From Komagataeibacter xylinus (GTDB lineage Bacteria > Pseudomonadota > Alphaproteobacteria > Acetobacterales > Acetobacteraceae): 59,955 nucleotides of DNA. Under the pieces are notes generated by a model that did no database searches, was not told where the DNA came from, and saw nothing but the letters and a program-made list of their open reading frames with translations. The DNA lies in the NCBI RefSeq assembly GCF_004302915.1, contig NZ_QQBI01000018.1:1-59955 (forward strand), in the 5' to 3' direction. The position numbers and the translations under genes are program-made. Shown piece after piece: positions 44,997 to 53,713 of this stretch (position 1 is the first letter of the stretch; each line of letters starts with the position of its first letter).

Positions 44997-45050
44997 GGGC
45001 TGCGGGGCGGCCCCATTCGTTATCCGGGGATGCAGCCCGAAGGCCGCCCC
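44997..45050. other. Competing inverted repeats in the sucA-sucB spacer
   Basis: GGGGCGGCC (45004-45012) pairs with GGCCGCCCC (45042-45050), while GGGCTGC (44997-45003) can pair with GCAGCCC (45032-45038). The two stems cannot form in full together. There is no U tract, so it is more likely an mRNA stability or partial-attenuation element between cistrons than a terminator. Confidence 0.6.
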
Positions 45051-45079
45051 CATGTTTTGTGTGTTCTACCCAGCCAGTG

Positions 45080-47953
45080 TCAGGCGCTGACGCCCAGCGC
45101 CTTGTTCACCAGCGCCGCCTGCTCGGCCACGTGCACCTTGGCCAGGCCCGTGGCCGGGCTTGCTGCCGCAACCCGCCCCACAAAGGTCGGGCGCGTGCTC
45201 TTGTGGCCAATATCGCCCAGCACGCCCTCGATCAGGCGATCGACAAAGGTCCAGCCGCCCATGTTCTCGGGTTCTTCCTGGCACCAGATCACCTTGGCCT
45301 GCCTGTAGCGGGCCAGTTCCTCACCCAGCATCTTGGCCGGGAAGGGATAGAACTGCTCGAGGCGCAGGATCGCGACATTGTCGAGCTTGCGCTCGCGGCG
45401 CTCGGCCAGCAGGTCATAATAGACCTTGCCCGAGCAGATCACCACGCGGTCCACCTTGTCAGGCGCTGCAATCGGGTCGATCTCGCCAATCACCGGCAGG
45501 AAGCGCGTGCCCGGACCGAAATCCTTGAGGTCCGACACCGCCAGCTTGTGGCGCAGCAGGGACTTGGGCGTCATGATGATGAGCGGCTTGCGGTAGTCGA
45601 GGAACAGCTGCCGGCGCAGCGCATGGAAGTAGTTGGCCGGCGTGGTGATGTTGCACACCCGCATGTTGTTCTCGGCGCAGAGCTGCAGGTAGCGCTCGAG
45701 GCGGGCGGAGGAATGCTCGGGCCCCTGCCCCTCATAACCGTGGGGCAGCAGCATCACGAGGCCCGACATGCGCAGCCACTTGGTCTCGCCCGAGGCGATG
45801 AACTGGTCGATAATGACCTGCGCGCCGTTGGCGAAGTCACCGAACTGCGCCTCCCACAGCACCAGCGCGTTGGGGTCGGCCAGCGAGTAGCCGTATTCAA
45901 AGCCCAGCACGCCGAATTCGGACAGCAGCGAGTTGTAGATCTCGATCGCGGCCTGATCCTTGGCGATGTTGTTGAGCGGCACGTAGGTGTTCTGGTTCAC
46001 CTGGTCGATCAGCACCGCGTGGCGCTGGCTGAAGGTGCCGCGCTGGCAGTCCTCGCCCGACAGGCGGACATGGTGCTTGTCGAGCAGCAGCGTGCCGAAG
46101 CCCAGCGCCTCGCCCGTGGCCCAGTCGATGCCGCCGCCGGTCTCGAACATCTTCGCCTTGGCCTTGAGCTGGCGGATGATCTTGGGGTTGGCGTTGAAGT
46201 CATCAGGCACATGGGCCAGCGATGCACCGACTTCCTTCAGCCGGTCGATGGCGACACCGGTTTCGGGCGCGGGCAGGGTGGTGTCGACCGGCGGCGGCTT
46301 GAGGCCCTTCCACGCGCCTTCCAGCCAGTCGGCCTTGTTGGGCTTGTAGCCCTGGGCGGCCTGATAGGCCTGCTCGAGCCTGTTGTGGAAGCCATCCCAC
46401 TCGGCGGTGACCTCGGCCTCGGTCACCACGCCTTCACGCACCAGGCGGTCGGAATAGAGCGTGCGGATGGTCGGGCGCGCCGCGATGGCCTTGTACATGG
46501 TGGGCTGCGTAAATGACGGCTCATCGGACTCGTTATGGCCGTGGCGGCGGTAACCCACGATGTCGAGCACCACGTCGGATGCGAACTTCTGCCGGAACTC
46601 GGCGGCAAGGCGCGAACAGTAGATCACCGCCTCCGGCTCGTCGCCATTGACGTGCAGGATCGGCGCCTGCACCGCCTTGGCCACGTCCGTGCAGTACAGG
46701 CCCGAGAAAGAATGGACCGAAACGGTGGTGAACCCGATCTGGTTGTTGACCACGACATGGATCGTGCCGCCGGTGCGGTAGCCGATCAGCTGCGACATGG
46801 CCAGCGTTTCATACACGATGCCCTGGCCCGCGAATGCCGCGTCGCCATGCAGCAGCACGCCCATGTGGCGGCCACGCTGGTGGGGGTCGTCATCATCCTG
46901 TGTTGCGCGCACCTTGCCGATCACGACCGGGTCGACCGCCTCGAGATGCGAGGGGTTGGGCTGGAGCGAGATATGAACGGGGGTGCCGCCAATCTCGACA
47001 TCGGTGGAGGTGCCGAGATGGTATTTCACATCGCCCGAGCCCTGCACGTCGTCGGGCTTGAAGGATACGCCCGCGAACTCGCTGAAGATGGCGGTGTAGG
47101 GCTTGCGCACGATGTTGACGAGCGTGTTCAGCCGCCCGCGATGCGGCATGCCGATGGCCACCGAGCGCACGCCGCCCGAGGCCGCCTGGTCGATGATGGC
47201 GTGCAGCGCGGGAATGGTCACGTCCTCGCCCTCGAGGCCGAAGCGCTTGGTGCCGACATAGCGCTTCTGGCAGAAGGACTCGAAGCCCTCCGCCTCGGTC
47301 AGCTGCTGCAGGATGACCTTTTTCTGCTCGGGTGTCGCACCCTTGCGCCAGTTGTCGCCCTCAAGCCGGGCCTGCACCCACATGCGCTGCTCGGGGTCCT
47401 GGATGTGCATGAACTCCGCGCCGATCGGCCCGCAATAGACCGCGCGCAGGGCATCGAGCACCTGGTTGATGGTGGCGGTGTCCGAGCCGATCAGGCTGGC
47501 GACGATGTGGCCAAGATAGATCGGGCGGTCACAATCCTTGGGGCCGAAGCCATAGGTGGCGGGGTCAAGGTCCGCATGGGGCTTGGGCACCTGCAGGCCG
47601 AGCGGGTCGAGCCGCGCCTCGAGGTGGCCGCGCACGCGGAAGGCGCGGATGAGCTGGGTCGCGCGCAGGCTGTCATCGGCTGCCGCCTTCAGGCTCTCCG
47701 CCGTAACGCCCGCCGCCTTGCCATCCGGCAGGGGGGCCGGTTCATCGCCGGTGATGATATGCGGGCGCGGCGCCCAGGAGGCCCCTTCCGCATCATGAAC
47801 GATTTCGGAGCCTTCCTCATGCAGCTCCTGGAACAGGGAGGCAAAGGAAGGATCGACGCTGTTGGGATCGGCCACCCAGCGCGCATACAACTCGGCCAGA
47901 TAGGCCGTATTGGCGCCGCTGAATGCGGTCGAAAGAATATCTACGCCCGCCAT
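45080..47953 (-). CDS. sucA: 2-oxoglutarate dehydrogenase E1 component
   Basis: The thiamine-diphosphate enzyme that decarboxylates 2-oxoglutarate in the TCA cycle. The 957-aa product shows GMPHRGRLNTLVNIVRKP, HLGTSTDVEIGG, LHGDAAFAGQGIVYETL (ThDP/Mg-binding GDAAF), VVNNQIGFTT, YGYSLADPNALVLWEAQFGDFANGAQ and the C-terminal RVVICSGKVYYDLLAERRE. Length and motifs are full. It heads the minus-strand sucA-sucB-lpd cluster. No sucCD is adjacent; acetic acid bacteria often use a succinyl-CoA:acetate CoA-transferase for the next step. Confidence 0.97.
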   Translation of the reverse strand: MAGVDILSTAFSGANTAYLAELYARWVADPNSVDPSFASLFQELHEEGSEIVHDAEGASWAPRPHIITGDEPAPLPDGKAAGVTAESLKAAADDSLRATQLIRAFRVRGHLEARLDPLGLQVPKPHADLDPATYGFGPKDCDRPIYLGHIVASLIGSDTATINQVLDALRAVYCGPIGAEFMHIQDPEQRMWVQARLEGDNWRKGATPEQKKVILQQLTEAEGFESFCQKRYVGTKRFGLEGEDVTIPALHAIIDQAASGGVRSVAIGMPHRGRLNTLVNIVRKPYTAIFSEFAGVSFKPDDVQGSGDVKYHLGTSTDVEIGGTPVHISLQPNPSHLEAVDPVVIGKVRATQDDDDPHQRGRHMGVLLHGDAAFAGQGIVYETLAMSQLIGYRTGGTIHVVVNNQIGFTTVSVHSFSGLYCTDVAKAVQAPILHVNGDEPEAVIYCSRLAAEFRQKFASDVVLDIVGYRRHGHNESDEPSFTQPTMYKAIAARPTIRTLYSDRLVREGVVTEAEVTAEWDGFHNRLEQAYQAAQGYKPNKADWLEGAWKGLKPPPVDTTLPAPETGVAIDRLKEVGASLAHVPDDFNANPKIIRQLKAKAKMFETGGGIDWATGEALGFGTLLLDKHHVRLSGEDCQRGTFSQRHAVLIDQVNQNTYVPLNNIAKDQAAIEIYNSLLSEFGVLGFEYGYSLADPNALVLWEAQFGDFANGAQVIIDQFIASGETKWLRMSGLVMLLPHGYEGQGPEHSSARLERYLQLCAENNMRVCNITTPANYFHALRRQLFLDYRKPLIIMTPKSLLRHKLAVSDLKDFGPGTRFLPVIGEIDPIAAPDKVDRVVICSGKVYYDLLAERRERKLDNVAILRLEQFYPFPAKMLGEELARYRQAKVIWCQEEPENMGGWTFVDRLIEGVLGDIGHKSTRPTFVGRVAAASPATGLAKVHVAEQAALVNKALGVSA

Positions 47954-48300
47954 ATTGAAGACATCTCCTCGCTGGCGGCCTTTGTGGCCGCGCTATTTCC
48001 GGATCCGGCCTGAAACGGCAGCCGGTCCGATTTGTATCGCTACCCTAGCCGCACCCTTGCCGGGATGCCGCCATCATTCATCAGGATCAGGTCTGCTTGC
48101 CGCGCATACTGACATTTTCGTGCCTGACCCCACGGTGGCGGGACGGGGCGCTGCAAAACATCGCTCTGCGCGGCACGGCTCCCGGCTGATGCGAACTTGC
48201 CCATACCCAAGCAAAGACCGCACGCCTTGCCTACCGCCCCGGCAGTCACACCACCGCCATAACCGTCACGATGGCGTGACCCTTCGGCCGTTTTTGCCCA
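47954..48300. other. Intergenic region upstream of sucA, downstream of zapE
   Basis: A 347-bp gap, both flanking genes on the minus strand. It should carry the sucA promoter. A small hairpin (GTCACG/CGTGAC, about 48266-48279) lies 20-35 bp past the zapE stop but lacks a T run. A short minus-strand frame (48040-48249) has no domain or ribosome site worth trusting. Confidence 0.5.
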
Positions 48301-49497
48301 TCATGCGTTGAGGTGCGGCAGCTGCATGTAGGCCGCACTCTGCATCTCCTCGAGCCGCGAGGCCGTGCGCTCGAACGCGGTCGCCCCCTGCCCCTTGGCG
48401 TAAATGGCGTCGGGCCGGTCCTCGGCCGAGGCAAACAGCTTGACGTTCTGTTCGTACAGCGTGTCGATCAGCACGATGAAGCGCCGCGCCTCGTCAAAAT
48501 TGTCCGGCCCCATGCGCGGCACGCCATCAAGCACGAGGTTGGGGAAGCGCGTGGCCAGTGCCAGGTAATCGCCCGCGCCGAGCGGCCTGCCGCACAGCTC
48601 GGCAAAGCTGAACCGTGCAACAGGGCCTGCGGCGCGCGTCACGTTCAGGGTGCGGCCCATGATGTCGAGCGCGACAGGCGCCACCGGCGCGCCATCGGCC
48701 AGCCGGGCAAAGATCGAGTCGAGTTCCTTCGTCGCCGCCGCATCGACGGGGATGATCCATGTCTGCATGCCGCGCGCGTTGCCGCGGCGGTAATCACGCG
48801 GGGAATCGAGGATGACGGTATCGACCTCCTTGAGGATCGCGGCGATGAACGGCTTGAACGCATCGGCGCCGGGGCGGTCCTGAAACAGGTCCTCGGGCTT
48901 TGTGTTGGATGTGGCCACCACCACCACGCCATCGGCGAACAGGTAGTCGAACAGGCGGCCAAGGATCATGGCGTCCGCGATGTCATTGACCTGGAATTCA
49001 TCAAAGCACAGCAGCCACGCCTCCTGCGCGATCTGGCGGGCAAGCGGCGGGATGGGGTCGGACAGGGAGGGGTCGGCTTCCTTCATGTCATGCAGGCGCT
49101 GGTGCACATCTTGCATGAAGCGGTGGAAATGCACCCGGCGCTTGTGCTCGACCGGGGCGAGGCTGAAGAACAGGTCCATCAGCATGGTTTTGCCACGCCC
49201 CACCTGCCCCACCATGTACACGCCACGCGGCCGGGCCTGTTCATGAGCCGGGCGGGCGAGGCCGAGCCGCGCCCTGAGCCCGCCCAGCCAGCCACTCGCG
49301 GGCGGGGTGGACTGGACCACCGGGTGGTAGTCACGCAGTTCGCGCCAGAGCTGGTCGAGCCTGCGGGCGGCTTTTTCCTGCTCGGGGTCGCGATCCAGAC
49401 GGCCTGAAGCCACGCGGGCCTCATAGGCGGCGAAGGGGCCTGTGCCTGCGGGCTGCGCCGCAGCGGACAGGCGGGCGGGTGCGATATCGGTATTCAT
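48301..49497 (-). CDS. zapE: ZapE / AFG1-like ATPase
   Basis: A P-loop ATPase tied to cell division (E. coli ZapE) and to quality control in mitochondria (AFG1/LACE1). The 398-aa protein has the Walker A GQVGRGKTMLMDLFF, FHRFMQDVHQRLH, the Walker B LLCFDEFQVNDIADAMIL, VVVATSNTKPEDLF and the late FAELCGRPLGAGDYLALA motif. The start at 49497 is preferred because upstream codons are unlike the family, though its Shine-Dalgarno is weak. Confidence 0.93.
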   Translation of the reverse strand: MNTDIAPARLSAAAQPAGTGPFAAYEARVASGRLDRDPEQEKAARRLDQLWRELRDYHPVVQSTPPASGWLGGLRARLGLARPAHEQARPRGVYMVGQVGRGKTMLMDLFFSLAPVEHKRRVHFHRFMQDVHQRLHDMKEADPSLSDPIPPLARQIAQEAWLLCFDEFQVNDIADAMILGRLFDYLFADGVVVVATSNTKPEDLFQDRPGADAFKPFIAAILKEVDTVILDSPRDYRRGNARGMQTWIIPVDAAATKELDSIFARLADGAPVAPVALDIMGRTLNVTRAAGPVARFSFAELCGRPLGAGDYLALATRFPNLVLDGVPRMGPDNFDEARRFIVLIDTLYEQNVKLFASAEDRPDAIYAKGQGATAFERTASRLEEMQSAAYMQLPHLNA

Positions 49498-49574
49498 GAT
49501 ATTTTGGCGATAGTCCGTTAAAAAAGGCCCAGCAAGGCCCCGATCTCGCCAAACTGTGTCATGACAGGGGTTCT

Positions 49575-49609
49575 CTCCATCTGGTGAACTCAAACCCTAC
49601 CAGATGGAG
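49575..49609 (+). promoter_or_regulatory. 11-bp inverted repeat burying the Shine-Dalgarno of the AhpD-like gene
   Basis: CTCCATCTGGT (49575-49585) and ACCAGATGGAG (49599-49609) are perfect inverse complements around a 13-nt loop. The right arm contains most of the GGAGG (49606-49610) that serves the ATG at 49618. In RNA this would hide the ribosome site; in DNA it could be a repressor operator. Confidence 0.75.
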
Positions 49610-49617
49610 GATTTGTG

Positions 49618-49956
49618 ATGACTGACTGGAACGCCTACCGCGCCCATCTTGGCGAGTCCATCGGCGCGTTCGCCACCCTCTCGCCCGGCACGCTCAAGGG
49701 ACTCCAGACCCTCGACCGCGCCGCCGCCGAAACCGGCCACCTCGATGCCAAGACCCGTGAACTCATCGCGCTGGCCGTGGCCGTGACCACGCGGTGCGAC
49801 GGGTGCATTTCCGTCCACTCCACCGCGGCGGTAAAGGCCGGCGCCACAAAGGCGGAAATTGCCGAGGCGCTGGGCGTTGCCGTGGCGCTGAACGCGGGGG
49901 CCGCCGTGGTCTATTCCAGCCGCGTGCTTGATGCGGTGGATACGGTCAAGGTCTGA
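49618..49956 (+). CDS. Carboxymuconolactone decarboxylase / AhpD-like protein
   Basis: A 112-aa protein of the CMD family, peroxidase-like branch. TRELIALAVAVTTRCDGCISVHSTAAVKAGA contains the CxxCxxxH motif (C60, C63, H67) used in AhpD-type peroxidatic or thiol-disulfide activity. Length is that of single-domain members, which usually form trimers or hexamers. GGAGG 7 nt upstream supports the ATG at 49618; it sits in an inverted repeat. It stands alone; no ahpC is adjacent. Confidence 0.9.
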   Translation: MTDWNAYRAHLGESIGAFATLSPGTLKGLQTLDRAAAETGHLDAKTRELIALAVAVTTRCDGCISVHSTAAVKAGATKAEIAEALGVAVALNAGAAVVYSSRVLDAVDTVKV

Positions 49957-50016
49957 CCTGCGCGATCACTTGCGGGTGAAGGCAACTGGCCCTAGTCTGG
50001 CACGTATTGGTTTACC

Positions 50017-50035
50017 GGCCCCGGTTGCCGGGGCC
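50017..50035 (+). terminator. GC hairpin after the AhpD-like gene
   Basis: GGCCCCGG (50017-50024) and CCGGGGCC (50028-50035) form an 8-bp stem with a TTG loop, followed by ACTTTC. The U tract is weak, so termination may be partial. Confidence 0.6.
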
Positions 50036-50064
50036 ACTTTCACCCGCGTGCTTGCAGAGATGGC

Positions 50065-50709
50065 ATGATCCAACCCGTCACCCCCGACTATGCAGCACTT
50101 GAGGCGACGCCGGTCGCAACAGCACCCTTCGCCCATGTGGTGGTGCCGCATTTCATCACGCCGCCCGACCTGCGCGCCTTGGCCACGAGCCTGCCCGCCA
50201 TCCGCTCGGGCGGGTCGTTCCCGCCTGCGGCCCTCAGCCTCTCACCGCTCATGGCGGGGCTGGTGGCCGAGCTGGAAGGGCCGCGCCTGCGCGCGCTCAT
50301 CGCCGCCAAATTCAACCTCGACCTGGATGCCGCCCCCACCATGCTCACCCTGCGCGGGCGCACGCGGGCCAAGGACGGGCGCATCCACCGCGATTCCGAC
50401 AGCAAGCGCGTGACCGTGCTGCTGTACCTCAACGCTGCCGACGAGGCCGCCTGGGCCCGGCATGAAGGCTGCCTGCGCCTTTTGCGCAATGGACACGACC
50501 TGGAGGATTTCGCCGCCGAGATCCCGCCGGTCAATGGCACGCTGCTCATCTTTCCCAACGGGCCGGACACATGGCATGGGCACCGGCAGTATGTCGGCCC
50601 ACGCCATACAATCCAGCTCAATTACATGACCAATGACACCCGCGCACGCAACGAACTGCGCCGCCACCGGTTATCCGCCCTGACCAAGCGGTTGCCCTGG
50701 GTGGCCTGA
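50065..50709 (+). CDS. 2OG-Fe(II) oxygenase-like protein
   Basis: A 214-aa protein of the prolyl-4-hydroxylase-like 2OG-Fe(II)_Oxy_3 type. IHRDSDSKRVTVLLYLN carries the first iron ligands (HxD at about 111-113), WHGHRQYVGPRHTIQLNY the distal His and the Arg that binds 2-oxoglutarate, and GTLLIFPNGPDTWH the beta-strand between them. The substrate is unknown; relatives act on proteins or small molecules. No linked biosynthetic gene helps to decide. Confidence 0.82.
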   Translation: MIQPVTPDYAALEATPVATAPFAHVVVPHFITPPDLRALATSLPAIRSGGSFPPAALSLSPLMAGLVAELEGPRLRALIAAKFNLDLDAAPTMLTLRGRTRAKDGRIHRDSDSKRVTVLLYLNAADEAAWARHEGCLRLLRNGHDLEDFAAEIPPVNGTLLIFPNGPDTWHGHRQYVGPRHTIQLNYMTNDTRARNELRRHRLSALTKRLPWVA

Positions 50710-50797
50710 ACACGGCCCGGGCCATTGTTTCGCCACGCGGGGCGCCTATCATGCTCCTGTTCTTCGCCTTCACGTCATGCCGAGGTACTCAAAGCCC

Positions 50798-51154
50798 ATG
50801 AAGCTGCGTAAACTCACTGCTTCCCTCCTGTCAGCCAGCTTCGCCCTTGGCCTGCTGGCCACCGCCATGGCTGCGGCCCATGCCCAGCCCTGGCACGGCG
50901 GCCCGCGCGGTCCCGGCCCCGGCTGGCATGGCGGCCCGCCCCGTGGCGGCTGGCATGGTGGTGGTGGCTACCGCCGTGGCGGTGGTGGCGCGGGGCTTGC
51001 CGTAGGCAGCGGCATTGCCGGCCTTGCGGTTGGCGCCATGCTGGGCAGCGCACTTGCCGAACGGGGCGCCGCCCCGCCGCCGCCCGCCTATTATCCGGCC
51101 CCCCCTCCGCCGCCCCCGCCCCCGGCCTACTACCCGTATGGCGGCGGTTACTGA
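50798..51154 (+). CDS. Secreted Gly/His/Pro-rich protein
   Basis: A 118-aa low-complexity secreted protein. The signal peptide is KLTASLLSASFALGLLATAM with cleavage near AHAQP. The mature part has Trp-His-Gly-Gly repeats (PWHGG, GWHGG, GWHGGGG), a Gly-zipper-like hydrophobic segment GLAVGSGIAGLAVGAMLGSA that may insert in a membrane, and a poly-Pro/Tyr tail (YYPAPPPPPPPPAYYPYGG). An upstream in-frame ATG at 50777 would spoil the signal peptide. It sits 51 bp before another secreted protein. Function unknown; envelope or stress role possible. Confidence 0.75.
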   Translation: MKLRKLTASLLSASFALGLLATAMAAAHAQPWHGGPRGPGPGWHGGPPRGGWHGGGGYRRGGGGAGLAVGSGIAGLAVGAMLGSALAERGAAPPPPAYYPAPPPPPPPPAYYPYGGGY

Positions 51155-51205
51155 CCGCCTGACATCCCACGCACCTGATCTCTCCCGCGAAGGAAAATAC
51201 ACAAC

Positions 51206-51736
51206 ATGATGTTCCGCCGGTTTCTCCCCGCTGCCGCCCTCATGATGCTGCCCGCCATGGCCATGGCCGCCGACGCGCAGCCCGCAACCCCCGCAGCGCA
51301 GGGCACGCCCAACACGACCGCATCGCTCGCCCACACCCCGCGCGACCCGGCCCCCGATGAGGTCGAGGCCCACATCAAGGCCCTGCATGACGAACTGGGA
51401 ATCACCAAAAAACAGGAAACGCTCTGGACGCCGTTCGCGCAGGACATGATGGACAACGCCCAGCGCCTGCATGACGCCATCGAGGCGCGCCGCGAAAAGC
51501 TGCCCAAGATGAACGCGGTGGAAAACATGCAGTCCTATGCCGACCTCGTGGCCGAGCGCGCGCATGACATGCAGACGCTGAACAGCGCGTTTGCACCGCT
51601 TTATGGCAGCTTCTCCAAAAAGCAGCGCAAGCATGCCGATACCCTGTTCGTGCAGGGCGACAGCGAGCATGCCGAGAAGCAGCAGGAGCGTGCCGCCGCA
51701 ACGCAGGGCGCAACAGCAGCCCCCGCCGCGCAGTAA
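51206..51736 (+). CDS. Spy/CpxP-like periplasmic protein (LTxxQ type)
   Basis: A 176-aa secreted protein with signal peptide FRRFLPAAALMMLPAMAMA and a long helical mature part. ELGITKKQETLWTPFAQ and LYGSFSKKQRKHADTLF are the two LTxxQ-like motifs (LGITKKQ and LYGSFSKKQ) of the Spy/CpxP chaperone family. Spy-type proteins bind unfolded periplasmic proteins under envelope stress; here the role is inferred. It follows the Gly/Pro-rich secreted gene and ends before a strong terminator. Confidence 0.83.
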   Translation: MMFRRFLPAAALMMLPAMAMAADAQPATPAAQGTPNTTASLAHTPRDPAPDEVEAHIKALHDELGITKKQETLWTPFAQDMMDNAQRLHDAIEARREKLPKMNAVENMQSYADLVAERAHDMQTLNSAFAPLYGSFSKKQRKHADTLFVQGDSEHAEKQQERAAATQGATAAPAAQ

Positions 51737-51756
51737 CCAACTGCGCCAAAGGCATT

Positions 51757-51792
51757 AAAAAAAGCCCGCACCATGATGGTGCGGGCTTTTTT
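51757..51792. terminator. Rho-independent terminator after the Spy-like gene
   Basis: AAAAAAAGCCCGCACC and GGTGCGGGCTTTTTT form a long perfect stem with a 5-nt loop, with A and T runs on each side, so it can act in both directions between the Spy-like gene and the convergent zwf. Confidence 0.95.
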
Positions 51793-51800
51793 GTTAAGTG

Positions 51801-51885
51801 AAAAAATTTTTGGTGAAGCTTTTCTCAAAAAGCTTCGAAAGAACGCCGCCTTTTTGAAAAAAGGCGGCACCCGGAAACTTCTGTT
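51801..51885. repeat. Double-hairpin intergenic repeat (reverse orientation)
   Basis: Clean copy: TTTTTGGTGAAGCTTTTCTC-AAAAAGCTTC, spacer GAAAGAAC, GCCGCCTTTTT-GAAAAAAGGCGGC, ACCCGGAAACTTC. It is placed 3 bp before the zwf stop. Confidence 0.9.
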
Positions 51886-51888
51886 CTT

Positions 51889-53433
51889 TCAGGCTTTGTC
51901 CAGCGGGTACCAGGCCCGTCCGTCACGTGCCAGCAGCGCATCCGCGCCCCTGGGGCCGGTGGTGCCAGCTTCATACAGTTCGGGGCCGGTGCTGTCCTGC
52001 GCCCAGGCCTGCAGGACCGGATCGACCGCCTTCCACGCCGCCTCGATATTGTCGGCGCGCTGGAACAGGGTCTCATCCCCCATCAGGCAGTCATAGAGCA
52101 GGGTCTCGTAACCCACGTTGGGTGACTTGGCGAACACGTCCTCGTAGCGGAAGCGGGCCTGCACGTCGGTCAGGTCCATTTCCGGCCCCGGCTTCTTGGC
52201 GCCGAGCTCCACCGTCAGCCCCTGTGCGGGCTGGATGTTGAGGATGATGCGGTTGGGCGGCAGGTTCTCGGTCTCGGTATCACGGAACATCAGCATCGGC
52301 GGCTTGCGGAACTGCACCACCACCTCCGTGCGTCGGCCGCCCAGCCCCTTGCCGGTGCGCAGGTAGAACGGCACGCCCGCCCAGCGCCAGTTATCGACAT
52401 GCAGCTTGAGCGCCACATAGGTCTCGGTATTGCTGTGGGGCGAAACACCGGGGCTTTCGCGGTAGCCCACCATGGGCTTGCCCTCCACTGTGCCGGCTGC
52501 GTACTGGCCGCGCACGGCGTCCTCCGGGGCGATGGGGGTCACGGCCTCGAACAGCTGCTCCTTGGCGTTGCGCACGCTCTCGGCATCAAAGGTGTTGGGC
52601 GGCTCCATCGCCACCATGGCGAAAAGCTGGAACAGGTGGTTGGGCACCATGTCGCGCAACGCGCCGGTGGGCTCATAGAACGCGCCGCGCTGCTCCACGC
52701 CAATGGTCTCGGCAGCGGTGATCTCGATATGGTCGACATATTCGTTGCGCCACAGCGGCTCGAAAATCAGGTTGCCGAATCGCATGGCGAGAATGTTCTG
52801 CACCGTCTCCTTGCCCAGGAAATGGTCGATGCGGAACACCTGCGACTCGTCAAGCACCGACAGCACGCGGCGGTTGAGTTCCCTGGCCGAAGCAAGGTCC
52901 GAGCCAAACGGCTTTTCAATCACCACCCGGCGGAAGGCGCCATCCTTCTGCGCCACGACTCCGGCAGCGCCCAGCGTTTCCACCACGGTGGCGAAAAAGC
53001 GCGAGGGGATGGCAAGGTAGAAGATGGCATTGGCGGGCAGTTTTTCACCAAGCGCGCGGATGGCGGCCACGTCACTGAAATCCGCCTTCACGTATTCCAG
53101 CCGCTGGGCCAGCCAGTCCCACTGCGCGGCATTGATGCTGGCGGGGTGGAATTCGGCATTGGGGTCGTGGGTGAAGGACTGCATCATTGCATTCAGCCCG
53201 TCGCGCCACGCCGCCGTGGTGCTGTCCACCCTGTCCACCCCGATCACGCGGAAATCCGGGTGCAGCAGGCCGCTGCCCACCAGGTTGTACAGCGCGGGCA
53301 TGAGCAGCCGCTTGGTCAGGTCGCCATGCGCGCCGAATATGACCAGCGTGCACGGCGGCGCACGGTGCGCGCCCGCAGGGGTGACCGGGCGCACCGGGGC
53401 GGGCGTTGCGGGAATATCAGTTGATGGGGCCAT
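51889..53433 (-). CDS. zwf: Glucose-6-phosphate 1-dehydrogenase
   Basis: First enzyme of the oxidative pentose-phosphate and Entner-Doudoroff routes (EC 1.1.1.49). The 514-aa product has the NADP motif VIFGAHGDLTKRLLMPALYNL, the substrate motif RIDHFLGKETVQNILAMRF (active-site His and Lys) and FYLRTGKGLGGRRTEVVVQFR. About 30 residues precede the Rossmann motif and are Pro/Ala-rich. The start at 53433 is chosen over 53490 because upstream codons look non-coding. It is divergent from asd. Confidence 0.96.
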   Translation of the reverse strand: MAPSTDIPATPAPVRPVTPAGAHRAPPCTLVIFGAHGDLTKRLLMPALYNLVGSGLLHPDFRVIGVDRVDSTTAAWRDGLNAMMQSFTHDPNAEFHPASINAAQWDWLAQRLEYVKADFSDVAAIRALGEKLPANAIFYLAIPSRFFATVVETLGAAGVVAQKDGAFRRVVIEKPFGSDLASARELNRRVLSVLDESQVFRIDHFLGKETVQNILAMRFGNLIFEPLWRNEYVDHIEITAAETIGVEQRGAFYEPTGALRDMVPNHLFQLFAMVAMEPPNTFDAESVRNAKEQLFEAVTPIAPEDAVRGQYAAGTVEGKPMVGYRESPGVSPHSNTETYVALKLHVDNWRWAGVPFYLRTGKGLGGRRTEVVVQFRKPPMLMFRDTETENLPPNRIILNIQPAQGLTVELGAKKPGPEMDLTDVQARFRYEDVFAKSPNVGYETLLYDCLMGDETLFQRADNIEAAWKAVDPVLQAWAQDSTGPELYEAGTTGPRGADALLARDGRAWYPLDKA

Positions 53434-53713
53434 GATCTCTTTAACCGTCCTTGCCTGCGCGGCCGCGGGGCAGGCCACAAAGGCCCCCACGCACGGGCGC
53501 GATGGGTCAAGCGTGCCTCGGGCACGCGGTACGCCACAACACCTATCATCGCATGGAACCCGCCACCTTGACCTGCCCCCGATTCGATTCCCCCGTTCGG
53601 GGCGGCACAGGTTGCTTGCACGTTGGCGATACAGGCTCTAGGTGTCCCTACAGTGACGGAAAACGGCCCGTTCCGCGCGAATGGACCGGCATGACAGGAC
53701 AGGAAAGAAGATT

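Noticed and set aside
45059-48013. Two long plus-strand frames (485 and 492 codons) opposite sucA
   Set aside because: Both antisense to sucA and lacking any recognisable motif.
50880-51140. Tandem Gly/Pro codon repeats as a possible satellite
   Set aside because: They are in frame within a secreted low-complexity protein and vary in unit length.
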